From Combretum micranthum (taxonomy: Eukaryota; Streptophyta; Magnoliopsida; Myrtales; Combretaceae), in NCBI GenBank assembly GCA_024138025.1, contig JAMXBD010001404.1, positions 310,001 through 374,000 of the forward strand: a DNA stretch of 64,000 nucleotides, in the 5' to 3' direction. A program made the translations under genes and the position numbers. Below the pieces are notes generated by a model. That model saw only the letters and a program-made list of their open reading frames with translations, was not told the origin of the DNA and did not search any database. Of this stretch, positions 37,795-50,660 are shown in pieces; the first letter of the stretch is position 1; every line of letters begins with the position of its first letter.

Positions 37795-39070
37795 TTATGC
37801 TATTCTGAAGAACATCAATTTGCTCTTTGCAAGCTTTAATAAAAGCAGAGATCTGCAAGAGTACATTTTTAAAAACCCTGTAAGAGACCTCTACATAGGG
37901 AAAAGAAGAGTTCTGAGCAAAATCAACATAGCTGTTGATGTACAGCACACATATAACTCCTTTTCAAACAAATCATGTAGCCAGAATTAGCATCATTGAT
38001 CAGCATCTGACTATATAGAACTTCTCACTGGAGATACTGTCAAGTATATCAATGACCTACCTCGTGTTCAATGCTATCTCTCTCCTGTTCAGTCATGCGG
38101 TGAGGATCCACATAGTCCTTTCGATGCTTTCTCATAAACTGCTCCAAAGTTCCAATGCTTTCAACCTATTCAATTAAGAAACAAAGGACAAAGTTATCAG
38201 CCTTAATGTGGTTTTCATAAACTTATATCTCCTTTGTAAAGAGGGAAAACAAGAAGTTTGTTTAAACAGACAAAAACATTGAAAAGCCGCACTATTGCAA
38301 ACGCCAATAAGTACCGTTTTAAGTGCTGCTCTGGTAAAACTGGATCTTTCCTGAGGTTTATGAATAATGAAAGATGCCACAACAGCTGCCAATTTCAACT
38401 GCAGCAAAGTAAAATCAAAGAAGAGCAACAGAGCAAGTTAAAAGAAGCAATTCAAGAATAGCACATGTTCCACATAAAATTCTTGCTTCAAAGTGCAACC
38501 ACAAACGAGCAAAATAATTCCATGCTACACACAAGGAGAGCTTCAAAAGGGCTAAATTAGTTTTCATGTGATTATAGCACCAGACAAGTCTACATGATTC
38601 TCTACAATAGAGTCCCTGTAATGAAAGAACATTAGAAATTACCCCCTGCCCAAACTACAATCCCGAATATGCCTTCATATTATAGATTACTAACATAGGA
38701 CGACATTACACTGCATAAAATTTTTTTGTGTATAATTAGGACAATAAGCACCATGAACACCTCTACCTATTTAAGAAATATCCAGCAAAACATCATACCA
38801 TGAATGCATTGTCATCCCAGTTCTGCCACATGGCAAGTAACCATAAGGATTAGCAATTTAAAAAACATTAAATAAATCCAAAGTGGCGTATGTGACATAG
38901 GAGAGATGGCACATGGTTTAATGAAAGTATAATGCCATATTTGATTAATTGAATTTAAAGATCATAAAAAGTAGCAAGAGGTCATGCAAAAAACGACCAA
39001 ACCTCGCTGTATCCAGAAGAGACGGCATGGCATCCTTAAAGTCCTCGGTTCTATCCCTGATTTTCAACAT
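37795..39070 (-). pseudogene. SYP81: Partial SYP81 (syntaxin 18/Ufe1-type SNARE) pseudogene
   Basis: Four exons match the N-terminal part of plant SYP81, a Qa-SNARE for Golgi-to-ER traffic. Exon 1 (39070-39003) starts with an ATG and 'IRDRTEDFKDA'. Exon 2 (38398-38315) reads 'ASFIIHKPQERSSFTRAALK'. Exon 3 (38165-38061) reads 'SIGTLEQFMRKHRKDYVDPH' and continues to 'SIEHE'. Exon 4 (37852 to about 37795) reads 'ISAFIKACKEQIDVLQNSI'. Introns keep GT/AG. Exon 1 has lost a net ten bases after 'DFKDA'; splicing to exon 2 then gives a stop at once (AG/T TGA). Homology ends at 'NSI' without a donor GT, and the SNARE motif and membrane anchor are absent. Retained introns point to a DNA-level partial duplication. 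Confidence 0.88.
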
Positions 39071-40261
39071 TTCACAAGGAAACAGCAATAGAGAGACTGT
39101 CCCAGAATGCAGAAGATGTCACCAATTTCTGGAGAGGATTTCTTAATCTTAAAGCAAATAGCAAAACATTAGTAAACACCAATCTAATGGCCTAGTATTG
39201 AAGTTACAACCAATTTAAGTATAATCAGAACATTCATGGTGACAAACTAAGTAACAATAACAAAAAGGACTCAACACCCCAAATCCATAAGCTGATAAAT
39301 TTCAACAAATCACTACATTTGCAATTCAAGATATGATCTCCAATTCACAACGGTAATATCCTTGCTCAATTTGAACCTAAGAATTCAAAAAATCTAAAAT
39401 TCAATAACTAGGTTTTTTCTGAAAAAAGTACATCATCAACATGTCCAAAATTCAAATTTCATAAACCCTGAGCCCCATCACCCGTATTTAAATTTGAAAA
39501 ACGTAGGTAAACTAACATCTATAATCATGTAAAAATCCACATTATTGACCTAGACAGTACATGATGAGCGATATCCCTACTCAATACCCGTGCGAGCAAT
39601 ACTATACAAGTCCATCATAAGCTCTAACCTTTATTCCCTAGTTATATAGATCATGTTTTTCCAATAATTCTCTACTAGGGAATGGCCAAATCCCAGATTC
39701 ACTGCCTAAGGAAGACTGAAACAAGAATCAGGAATCACCGTTTCAGGAGAAAAACACATCACGTGAATTGACTGGCGCTTATAGAAATCAATAAAATTTC
39801 AACATATAATTAGTCTCTTTTCTAAAACAAACCATTATCGCCACCATTTGTCAAAGTAACATCAGTACTTGCCCACCACTTGTCTGGACACGTGACGTGC
39901 TCATTCCGAGACATAGAATCATCTATAAAAATAACGATCGATTTTAGTTTCAGATAGCACACGTCCAATGTATTTCTTATCCTAGGTCTTTGTTCTAATA
40001 TATCTATGCATCGAAAAATTGGTCCTTCACTTCGCTCTCTTCTTCTCTCTCTCGTCTCTCCACAATTCGTTAACTTCTATGTGCAAAGAAGAGGGATTGC
40101 ATTAAACCCAAACCACCCACCCCCCGCCCCAAACAAAAACCCCAGATTAAACCTAATTTTGCAAAAATTTGAACTAGAATTTGCAATGAAATGTTACGCA
40201 TTGACCTTGAATTTGATAAAGATAAGAGTAAGTATTGAAAAATTAAAAAAAAAAAAATACC
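39071..40261. other. Upstream part or first intron of the SYP81-like relic
   Basis: No coding sequence is identified. On the minus strand it lies between a CT-rich leader-like segment (40262-40400) and exon 1, so it could be a former 5' UTR intron, but no clear splice pair can be proven. Confidence 0.3.
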
Positions 40262-40300
40262 GGTGTCCAGCTGACCATGATCGGATCTTCGGTGCACTGT

Positions 40301-40340
<40 letters not shown>

Positions 40341-40400
40341 TGGAGAAGGAGAAGCAAATAAAATGGAGAAGAAGAGTTTAATTTTGTATTAAGAAAAGGC
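40262..40400 (-). promoter_or_regulatory. CT-rich leader-like segment
   Basis: The minus strand has a (CT)n run from about 40337 to 40302, then 'CACCGAAGATCCGATCATGG' and a possible donor (CACCG/GTATTTT). Such CT-rich leaders are common in plant 5' UTRs. It may be the old leader of the SYP81-like gene copy. The open frames on both strands here (40006-40402) are artefacts of the repeat. Confidence 0.35.
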
Positions 40401-40402
40401 AA

Positions 40403-41314
40403 CAGAAATTTTAAAAATTTTAAATTTTAAGCTTTTGGGAAAAATTACAAACGAATATATAATCATTAATTTTTTAATAATCTTAAGAATAATTTTCTAT
40501 AATGATTTAATATTTAAATGAATTTTAATACTCATTTGATAGAAGTAAAAATATTTATGATACAATTAGATAATATATAATTAAATGATACAATTAAAAT
40601 GCAGTGTATTTAAATCATATAACATAACATATCTACCAAAAAAGAAAAAGAAAACATAACATATACAAATATAAATTATAAACGTGTGTATAATTATATA
40701 AATAGTGTATACATGAATATACAATAAAATTAATATTATATAAATGTTATATTTGTAATTTGATATCCATCACATATCTTGAAGATATGGCATATATAAA
40801 TTTAGGTATATGTATTTGTTGTAACATTAAGATTTTAATTGTTATGTAGAATGTGTATTTAGACTTTAGTATATACGTACCTTAAGTGTGTGTGTATTGT
40901 GTTGCTTAGATTATTACTATTATTATTATTATTATTATTATTTTATTATAATAATTTTTTTATTCAACGAAGTTATATTTAAAAGCTGCTTAGTTAGATA
41001 TCTTACCAAACATAAGATAATTTCAAGTAAGAACTGTAGTATTATTTTAATATATTGTTCAGTGTTATGATTTTTAGAAAACTTTTGTAAGTATACATGT
41101 CATACTTGAAATAATTTTCTATTTAGTATGCTTGTTAATATAATTATTTTATTAAGGTCGGATTAAAAATAATTATTAATATATAATATCAAAATTGTGG
41201 TTTAGAAACAAGATATGGAAATTGTGAAAATTAAGTGCATATGGCTATAATATTACACGATATATATGTGTAACAGTATTGGTGTGGCTATGTGGTGTTC
41301 TCAAATGTAAGACA
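40403..41314. other. AT-rich stretch with a (TTA)n microsatellite
   Basis: No gene is seen. A TTA/ATT repeat covers about 40911-40945; the 60-codon open frame over it is a translation of that repeat. Confidence 0.55.
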
Positions 41315-41939
41315 TAGGCATGGTTTTAGAACCAAAACTGTTGATTTTGGTTCTTGAAATTGAGGGATCAGAACTGGAATCATCTCCCACAGTTTTAGTT
41401 TTAGGACTACAGAACTATTTTTTTTCTCTAGTAAAAATAAAAAAACAAATGAATTTTAGTTTTTAATAAAATAAATTTTAAACTCAAAATAAAATATTGG
41501 ATCTAAAAGTGTTAAATTATTTAACCAAATTTTTTAAAATAATTCAAAGTCACATTTATTTATATATAAACACATCCAAAATCAATTGTAGTTTGTAATA
41601 TGATATTACAAAATACTCTAAAGCGTAAAATAATAAATTAGTATAAAAATAGTCTCACATTATTAAGAAAATAGATTTTGCTTTTAGGATAAGTTTATAT
41701 AAACTAATTATACATGGTTTTAAGTTATATTTTATTTGTATTATTGATAATAACATCTTAAATATTTGTGAATTGATAATACATTTTACTATTTAAATGA
41801 AAATTTAAACATTAATAATTATATATTTTATATTTTGTTTCTCTAATTTTTTTAATAAAACCGACTAGAAACCAGAGAATTGAAAATTTTTAGCTAGTTT
41901 TGGAACTGGCCAATTGGTTTCAAAACTAAATCGTGCCTA
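41315..41939. mobile_element. Candidate small TIR element (MITE)
   Basis: The left end TAGGCATGGTTTTAGAACC and right end AACTAAATCGTGCCTA (reverse complement TAGGCACGATTTAGTT) form an imperfect terminal inverted repeat with the core TAGGCAYGRTTT. The inside is AT-rich and non-coding. No clean target duplication was seen at these borders. A hAT-like non-autonomous element is plausible. Confidence 0.4.
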
Positions 41940-43472
41940 TATCTATTTAGGTATGTTATGTTTCTAGGTTGATATTGAGAAGAGAGAGGGGTTAGGGGTT
42001 TATAGAGAGAAAGGGAGGAAGTTGTCAAGAGCTCGAGAGAGAAGGAGATGGAGGAAGAAGAACCATAGAGAAGAAGAAGAGAGATTCGAAAGGAGGAGGC
42101 CTAGAGAAACAAGAAGGAATTTGAAAAAGTGAGAGTAAACAAAAAGCGATATCTTGTGCAAAGTGTATATACACTCAGGAAATGCAATTTATGAACCATA
42201 GTGAAGCGCATTATAGTGCCTTATAAACCGGATTTATGTATAAATTTTGAATATCATGATTTTTAAACGGGATTTTGGAATGTATTTTGGTATTCTTTTT
42301 TCATTTCAACTTTATTTTGGCTTTTTTTTTTTTTTTTTGAGTTACACAGGTGTTTCATCTGTCATATTGTATATAACAAAAAAAATCATTTATATATATA
42401 TATATATATATATTTTAAAAGTACTTACTACTTAGTATTAGCTTTTCAAATGAAACGAACTCCACATGTTCCCTATTGTAGTTTAAAATCTATTCTTATT
42501 TTAAATAGAAAAAATTCATAAACTCAATTGATAGTTTTCACATTTAACTTTCCTTAATACCAAATATTAAAGTCTATATTTGACCATTCAAAATACTAAA
42601 TCATAAAAGTAAAAAAAATTAAAAGAGGAAAAATCTAAAGAATTTGCTTGAAATAAAGAGATTTTATTTCATGTTAATTTCATATTTGTTGATAATCAAT
42701 TTTGATATATGAGCTTCTCAAGCCCAGTCCAACCTGCTTAAAGTTTAAGCTAACCATTTGGGTCTAAGCTCAACTTTATCCAACTCATCGTAAGCCTCCG
42801 GCTAAGAGTGATCCCTCAAGTTAACCCTACAAATCAGGCATGTGGTAAATGCCTTCATGGCCTAACACCTATGTTCTTGATTCTCAGCATCATACTACTT
42901 TACTCTTTACAAAATTAGCAATCGCAAGAAGCCTTAGTCCTCATCTTATAAATACCTCCTCCTTAAACTTTTAAAGACAAGTATGTCAAATTGATAACTT
43001 GCTTACTAGATTTCTTCTAATTCTCACAAACTTTTAAACAAAAGTATGTCCAACCAATAAACTCCCTTGACGTATTTACTTCTAATTCTCACTTTAGGTA
43101 GACAATAATATAAATGTTAAATTAGCTGCACTAGACAAGCTCCTTACGATATATTGTTTCTTAGGTCTTATTTTATAAGTTTACCATCTAGCTCAATTAC
43201 TCGAAAGCTCCTTATCGGCTTTTAACTAACAACAATATTAAATCAAATGGTGATATCAGATAACAAGTAAACTTACTACATCATATCGGTTTCATACTTT
43301 CTATCATCTATGATCATATTTCGTATCATATCAGATCGGAAAAAATTGACGTGGCCATTCATAGATTATGCAGTTAAAACTTAAAAGACCTTGAAACCGT
43401 AGAAGTGTAAGAATATGCATTGAACGTAAAAAGATCAAGCATCAACACTTTGTGTAGTACAAATACATAACT
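41940..43472. other. Intergenic stretch downstream of the transporter gene
   Basis: No gene is recognised. A purine-rich segment at about 41970-42140 has only short open frames. TA runs occur near 42393-42412. The last few hundred bases are the presumed 3' flank of the minus-strand transporter gene. Confidence 0.45.
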
Positions 43473-43478
43473 TTTATT
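43473..43478 (-). terminator. Likely polyadenylation signal
   Basis: AATAAA on the minus strand, about 92 bases past the stop codon of the proline-transporter-like gene. The spacing is normal for a plant 3' UTR. Confidence 0.5.
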
Positions 43479-43569
43479 CATTGACTTCAGCTTACATGAA
43501 AGAGGAAAAGCTATTAATACAACTGTAGTTGCTTTAATGACACGAAAAAAAAATGGATTGCTGATAAAC

Positions 43570-46500
43570 TTAATCTAAATCGGCAAAGAGATTATAGTGT
43601 TTTGAATCGACGATAATAAGCCTCATGGCTGAAATCGCTGCTGCTAAGGCCAGTAATCCAAAGAAATAAACATTTAGCCAATGCCATAATTTCTGTAGAG
43701 GGATCATCTTGTTTCCCTTTGCAACCAAGTACATGTGGTTTCCAATAACAAATGTTATAGGGAATGCGCAAACTGCTGCAGTAAGGCTTTGAAAATCACC
43801 TAAGAATGGCAGCATGGCTGCCATAAAGGTGTTGACGGTAAGTAAGCCACCACGGAAGAGAATTCTGGCTAACAGGTTCTTCAGTTTCAAAGAGCTCCCT
43901 ACAATGCCGAACCGAGTATCCATGTATTCGTACATTGGACTGGCATATATCTGCATATTTCAGTATCTTGTTTAGGAGTTAGAACCTATTAAGTGAACAA
44001 TTTAATAAACAGGATGCAATGGAAGTATAGAGAGTTGAAATCCTAATCTCCTAACTAATATTATATTATGTCTAGCAGTATTAACCATCTTATACTATGT
44101 TGCATTGATATTTATACTTATACTATGTTGCATTGATATTTATACTTAAACACTACACACTGCAGGTATGCAACAGAGTGTAGATCTAATTTTAATCTAT
44201 AGCGTGAAGATGATTACATGTACAGAAATGACTGTCTGTAGAAAGGCGGATATGTTGGCTACTGTCTTCAACCACCTCGGACCATGGACATTGTTTACTA
44301 AGTAAGTATCCACGGATTTTCCATATGCCCAGTAACCAATAAATGTAATGATGAACATTGGAACATCTCCAAGTGTAAATTGCATATAGAGAGCCTTCAA
44401 CATATTCGGGATGGCTGGTTCTTTCACTGTTGCCTGTCAATATTGGAAATAGTTTAGGAAGGATACATAAAGAATGAGAAATTCAAACACTATATTGTAG
44501 GCTAAGAAATCTTCCACAAGTTTGAAGATAGCTTGGTTATTGTTAGGAATCATTCAAATTTTATATGTCAAATATCCTTTAAATGACATTTAAGTGATGT
44601 GGGCACAAGGTTCAATTCTACCAGTCTATAAGGATCCCCCACATACATAAATAAGTGTGATCGAGGGAGTTTCATAAGCTTCGCTCCAATAAGTAAAGAA
44701 AGAGAAGGGATAGAGAGTTCTAGGGATAATTATGCACCTGTATCTCTGGAAGCATTCCGGTATTGTATGCAAAAAACAGACTTCCAGTAGCACTAATCGT
44801 TGCAAATACCCTGGATGCTCCTGAATGTGGGATATTATAATCCCTGGAAGGAGAATTGATTCCTAAAGCACAATTATTATTAATATTGTGAAACTTCTTA
44901 CGAAAATAGAGATTAGAATTGCTAGGAAGAATTTATCAATTATAGAATAAACTTGCTAAAGCAGCAAATGGTGGCACACTAATTGTCATCGAATATCAAA
45001 TTTAAAGCAAAACAAGTCCATGGTTTCAAAAAAAAAAAATGAAAAATGCTTATTTGACCAGTCAAGATATTCCAAATAAAAATATCAATCGAGTGATTAA
45101 GCCTAGATCCTAATGTGAAGTATATATGGGATAAAGCTGACATGTTCACAAACAGAAAGATTAAGATTGCATTTTCTTCTAGAAGTTAAAGTAGGCCAAC
45201 AGGGACATTTACCATCTCTAATGGATAGAACAACAACTATGACGATAAAAATGAGACTCAAAAGCGATGAAATTGCCAGCCAAACCCTTAAAGCTGACAA
45301 GTGAGGGACCGCAATGGCAAACAACGCACACGAAAACCCAGTTATGGCAATGAAGTAAGGGAGCTTCATGACATGGTCATGCTGGTAGAGAACATAGGTG
45401 GCCTGCAACGAGTCATGAACAAAAAAATTTGTAAAAGACTTCCCAACAAAAAGGAGAAAATGAAGAACTCCAAAATCAAATCATAACAATTAAAAGAACA
45501 TTTTATAGAGTATATTATGCTATTGACATACGAAAAAATCCATTGTATGTGTATAACCACATCAGAGTATGTCATGACAATAACATATTTTCGCAAGAGA
45601 TTCCTTCTCATTGAGTCATCAATTCATCAATAATGCCACGAGAAAGGAGAAGTGATATCTTCAAATTGGTCTTTTACCTTTAAAGCCTCACCAGCCAAAA
45701 TGATAAAGCCGATGTTGATCATGAAGAGGTTGGTATACTGCAATCCCCAAGTAAAATAATATGATTTCTTACCTGTAAGACCAACAGAAAAATCAACAAA
45801 TTTACATACTTTGCCACAATTGTCATTCTCAATCGATAAGCAAAATCACATACCATATATATATCCTGCAAGGTTTCTGTATCTGATATGCCTCTTGCCA
45901 CCAAACTCATGAAGTTTTGCAATAAGCATATTCGCATATAGTGAAATTGCCGAAGCAAGTACTAAACCGGCTACTCCACCAACCCAACCTAAAGGACGCA
46001 TGATGGTATTGGGATAACCAAGCACGAATACGCTGTTTATCCCAGTGCTGAGCACAAAGCAAGCTTGAAGCCAGGAGTCTACAAAAATTTTGAAGGAATT
46101 TCAATTAGCTTCATGAAAATCTAGCTTTGTTGGAGAAATCCCAACATCCTACCGTGCACAGATACGATTAAGAAGAAAAGTTTATACCGAATTCAATCTT
46201 GCTGCCTTAGAACTGTAATCTAATTAGTCATTACGTCCTCATAAGCAGTCAATAAGTCTCATGTAGCATATTCATAAATTACATCAGGATGGAGATAATA
46301 AAAAATCAATTTGGCTCCTGATACAAGCAAAGTTCGAGAATATCTGAGGAAGTGCAAATATAGAACAATTAAGAATCAACAGAGCTATCAACCAGATCCT
46401 CATCCTGTATGAACATATTTATATATATATTTTGATTATTTATCAAAAAATAAATATAGATAAAATAAAAAAATAAATATTTTTATTGATAAACAATAAT

Positions 46501-47152
46501 TAAGATATGAATGGAGATAAAAATTAAACAATCCAAATAGTCATAAAACAATTAAAAACATTATTATCTTAAACGTAACAATACTCAATTTTTGGCCAAA
46601 AGAAAAAAAAAAGAAAAAGAAAAAGAAAAATAGTCAATTTACTGTTCCAATTATTTTATAAGTAAACAACCCACCAAAAAAAATGAACCAATCATATTCA
46701 TCCAACCAAACACAGCGCATCCTAATCACGTGATGGAACAGGTTCGATTCTCCATCAACATAATTTAACATTTCCCCGAAAAGAAAACTCTTGCAAGCCT
46801 TACTCCCATCCCACTACATGGGTCGGATGTATGGATCCTGTTTCACTATTTCATCCTTACCTCGACTAACTAAGTGGGCGGTTTCGGGAACTTCAACGTT
46901 GTCGGAGCCGCGTTCTTCATCATCTACCTTAGGGGGACGCAAATCGCCCTCCATGATTAAAATTTCTTCGTCGTGGTGATGATAATTTCCGATCTGCTCC
47001 TCCTTCTCCTCGCTTCCTCTATTCTCTCCACCAGCTCCTCTTCTTAGCAAGAGAGGCTCTTCTTCTTTCTTCTTCTCTTCCCCTCCAAAATAACAATACT
47101 GGCTGTTAGATGCAGAGGTATTTGTAGAATTCCCTTCGTATGGGTCGTGCAT
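43570..47152 (-). CDS. ProT: Proline/compatible-solute transporter (ProT-type), seven exons
   Basis: A membrane symporter of the amino acid/auxin permease family that imports proline and likely betaine/GABA. Exons: 47152-46861, 46078-45854, 45772-45678, 45402-45213, 44862-44738, 44433-44218, 43950-43570. All introns are GT/AG and all joins keep frame, giving 507 codons plus TAA. Family hallmarks in order: '[10 protein letters not shown]', '[11 protein letters not shown]', '[17 protein letters not shown]', '[16 protein letters not shown]', '[15 protein letters not shown]', '[13 protein letters not shown]', 'IGYWAYGK', '[14 protein letters not shown]', '[15 protein letters not shown]', ending 'LFADLD'. 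About ten to eleven membrane segments are expected. The upstream ATG at 47152 has weak context; the in-frame ATG at 46954 (residue 67, A at -3 and G at +4) gives 441 residues, the usual ProT length. No stops or frameshifts: probably functional. Confidence 0.93.
44091..44146. repeat. 28-bp direct duplication in the last intron
   Basis: TATACTATGTTGCATTGATA and the following eight bases occur twice in perfect tandem, at 44091 and 44119, within the intron between the last two exons of the transporter gene. Confidence 0.9.
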
Positions 47153-47530
47153 TTAAGGCCACAAATTTCCACAAATTTCCACAAAAATACCAAAAATAGA
47201 AAATAAAAAGAATATCTGTGGACTAAAAATAGACTAATGAAATATTGGCAGAAAAAAAAAAAATAAGACTAATGAAATGTCAAATTCAAATAAATAAATA
47301 TATAAATAAAGATTTCTCTTTGCCTTTTTTCTCTCTCTCTCTCTCTCATACTTTTTTTCGTGCAAGATTTGGAGCGAGATGGAATTAAATGAATATGGGA
47401 TACCTGACCGAGTGTGTTGTTGTCTGAGCGAAAAGCGTACTTCCTATAACAAGACTTACGTGCGACTGCTGAATTCCCAGACAATGTTATATATTACGTG
47501 TTGCTTCGCATATCTTCACGAGATCTGCCC

Positions 47531-47538
47531 TATTTATA
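47531..47538 (-). promoter_or_regulatory. TATA box of the transporter gene
   Basis: The minus strand reads TATAAATA followed by GG, a near-ideal plant TATA box, about 380 bases upstream of the first ATG. Transcription would start near 47500, leaving a leader of about 350 bases that includes a GA-rich run (47327-47346). The leader may contain an intron; none could be proven. Confidence 0.6.
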
Positions 47539-47539
47539 T

Positions 47540-49548
47540 CCAATTATAATTATCTCATTTTAATATTTAATATATCATATATACATATATATGAAATAAA
47601 TTAATAAAATAAAATAAAAGAATTAAAAAATATATCTTATATTTATTTTCTTTTCTCTCTTTTTTTTTTCAAATAAATAAGAAGAAGTTCCAATCATATT
47701 CTTTTAATTAACCTATATCAAATGTAATATTCTTATCATATTTACTTTAAGAATAAAGTATTGTTGGGCTTTATGAAATTGCTCTTCTTTTCGCAGGATC
47801 TACCATTTGGTACGACTTTGAGAATTTTACGGATTTACGTGCACGGCTGCGCTTTCATGTGTGTGGAGTTCCTTCCATGTACTAGGAATCCATGCTTAGT
47901 TTAGGTTCGAAAATTAGGATATCTATTTTAGCCTAATCAATAGAGGATGGCTTTTATCTTTTCCATCAAGAATTTTCAATGTTTCCTTTATTATATTCTC
48001 CCCTTTTCCAAACAAACATATCGCAAGGGAACCATCTTTATTGTTTTTCCGTTTTTTTATTCAAAATACAGTTCACTTTTTTTAATAACGATTGGTTCAA
48101 GGTTAAGGGGGAAAAAAATAAATCATATTTCTAATAAAATTGTAAAAATACCATCAGATTAAAAATACTTTTAAAAACAAGTAAATTAAACTCATTCTAA
48201 ACTCGGCTTTTAAAATAGACGATTTAATAATGTAGGGTAAATTAAAGAACTAACGCAGATACCAAATTTGACGTATGACAGGAGAAGTGAATAATAAAGA
48301 GATGAGGGAAAATATATATATATATATATATTTGCAAATTTTAATAAAAAATAATAGGAAGATAATTTGATAACCTCACACTACCTGTAAAAATATCGAT
48401 TTGATAGCCTTACACCAATGTTCAATTGTATGGCCATACACCACGTATCACACTTTGAAAAGAAATACTTTTATTAAAAAATCTCTAACTCCTCATAATA
48501 TCTATTACTACCAGCATCTATTTATAGGATAAAATAAAATTAATATCCTAGAATAGTAAAAAGATTTGATATCTAAAATAAAATACCAATCTTATCAAAT
48601 TTTAATAAAATCAAATCCAATGAAATAAGATATAATAACTAAATCAAACCTATACTAATAAAATAAAATCTTTCACATTATTTTCTAGATCCGCACCATT
48701 TAATGTGAACTTTAACTCTTGAAGAGGTAGAATCGTTATATTTGTACTAAACTTGTCTTTTTATTATTCAAACCCTTTTCTTTTTTCTTTTTTCTTTTTG
48801 CTAAATGATTCAAACCCATTTGTTGTAAAGATGAGTTCAACTTATCTAATTTTTTTTATTATTTTTTTTCCTGTCCCACCAACTCAAACCCTAAAATTAG
48901 AGTAAAACGGAAACTCCATTTATTCATTTAATTCAACAGTAAGTATTAAATTAACCATTGGATAGCTAAATTAAAAATTAAAAAAAAATATCAGAAACAA
49001 ACCAATCCAAGCACGATATTCATCCGTTCTCGGTGGCATTTACTATTTTATTCATTACTTTCTAAGGGCACAAACAGATAAATGAAGCATAATGCTACAT
49101 CCCAAAAAACGAAAAAGAAAAAGAAAAAAAAAAGGCGAAAATCTAACCTCAATAGCTATCTTTGATCTGGTCAAACAATGGAGGTCCGATAAGCCTTCCA
49201 CAAATCTTGGCAAATCATCAAAAGACATACAATAATCATGATAACTATGTCGGACCAAATGGTAGATTTACTCACTTTCTTTTTTTTTTTTTTCTTTTAC
49301 GAAATGGAATAATCAAAAGGATCAAGTTAATCATTACAGTATTGTCACAAAAAGATGCGATGGCCCAGAAAATTAAATGGAAGTTATATCTAAGGTGTGA
49401 GTTATTATTTGTATAATTCGAATATAGAATTTTTATTTATACACAATTCACATCCTCAAAATGGATTTTCAAAAAGTATTTTAGTAATTATCTTCATTCA
49501 AAATTTATTTTAATAATTAATTTAAATATGAATACTAAAGTCGAAAAA
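47540..49548. other. AT-rich intergenic stretch
   Basis: No gene is recognised. About 47790-47890 is less AT-rich but has no recognisable product. Open frames at 47947-48162 and 49055-49416 are not supported by family similarity. A TA run lies near 48315-48331. Confidence 0.45.
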
Positions 49549-49895
49549 AAGGAGATAATATTGAAAATTGTATCTGAACTTTGACAAAAAGTTTAATTAG
49601 GTATTTAAAATTTGTTTTGAACAATTTGATACCTAAACCAAGTTTTTATAGACACTTTTTCTACTTAAAGTTTGGTTTTAATAATTTTGATACATGAATA
49701 AAATTTTTTGGATTTTTTTATATTTGATTGAACTTACTTTATGTATAAAAAAAAGTTTATGAAAACTTACTTTAGATACTAGATTATTCCAAATCAACTT
49801 TCAAATATAAAAAAAAAAAAATTCATGAAAATTTAGTCAAATACTAAATTGTATGAAATAAAAATTAAAATTTAGATATCATTTTTATGATTGAT
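49549..49895. mobile_element. Foldback MITE, copy 1
   Basis: The two halves are inverted copies of each other. The left arm 'AATTGTATCTGAACTTT... TTGAACAATTTGATACCTAA' is answered by the right arm, whose reverse complement reads 'AATGATATCTAAATTTT... ATACAATTTAGTATTTGA'. It is related to the element at 62991-63358. It contains no coding sequence. The ends resemble Mutator-like MITE termini; a target duplication could not be fixed. Confidence 0.6.
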
Positions 49896-50602
49896 CCAGA
49901 AAAGAAAATTCAACGGTGACCTATCCCCAAAAAATTCAACGGTGACCTACCCCAAGCACAGCCCACGCCGCCCCCATAATAATTTTCTCTCCGCAAAACG
50001 TGATGTTGGTATTCAAAATAAAACCTCTTTATGCTACGGAGAATCAAAACTTTATGAGATACGGTGATCATAATTTACGTTGAAAACTCTCCTTATGAAC
50101 AAACAATAAATTGGAATTTATCCTCTCTATGATATTATTAATTATTAGGTAAAAACTTATTACTATGTTGGTATTTAATAACAAATCTAGCAAATTACAA
50201 AAAACCACAAAAGAAATCATCTATATTATTAAACTAATATTATGAGTTTTGGACCAATATCCTCCTCATAATTTAACTTTCATTTGATATTATATTAAAA
50301 TTATTAAAATTAACAAATGAAGATTTCTTTTCATTTCTTTTCTTTTCCTTTTTTCAAGGATGATATTAAAATTTTGCTAAAAGATGCTGTTTCTATATGT
50401 ATAATCTATTCCTCTTTATAAGTGACCATAAGAATAATAAGTGACTATAATAGGATATAAATTTATGATTATGATTTGCTCAATATTTGTTTATTTCTTA
50501 CCAACAATGTTTAATTCATTATCCTGTATTATAACACTTTCCTTATCTTTTAATTTTCATTTAATAAATTTGGTGCCCCACATGCTTGTCCTCTACTATT
50601 AG

Positions 50603-50660
50603 GTATGCACATGGTATGCACATAGGATGCACATGGTATGCACATAGGATGCACATGGTC
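50603..50660 (+). repeat. Short tandem repeat of ATGCACATRGG
   Basis: The 10-12 base motif 'TATGCACATGG' / 'ATGCACATAGG' is repeated five times in a row in unit 1 of the large array. The other units carry it once or twice, so it expanded locally. Confidence 0.85.

Noticed and set aside
40006..40402. Open frames of 128 and 110 codons on opposite strands
   Set aside because: They cross a (GA)n run and a poly-A stretch. The region looks like a 5' leader, not coding sequence.
42000..42140. Purine-rich segment with ATGGAGGAAGAAG that looked like a gene start
   Set aside because: The frame closes after six codons and no spliced continuation was found.
44192..44440. Alternative frame of 82 codons on the minus strand
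   Set aside because: It overlaps exon 6 of the transporter in another frame; the exon frame has clear homology and the alternative has none.
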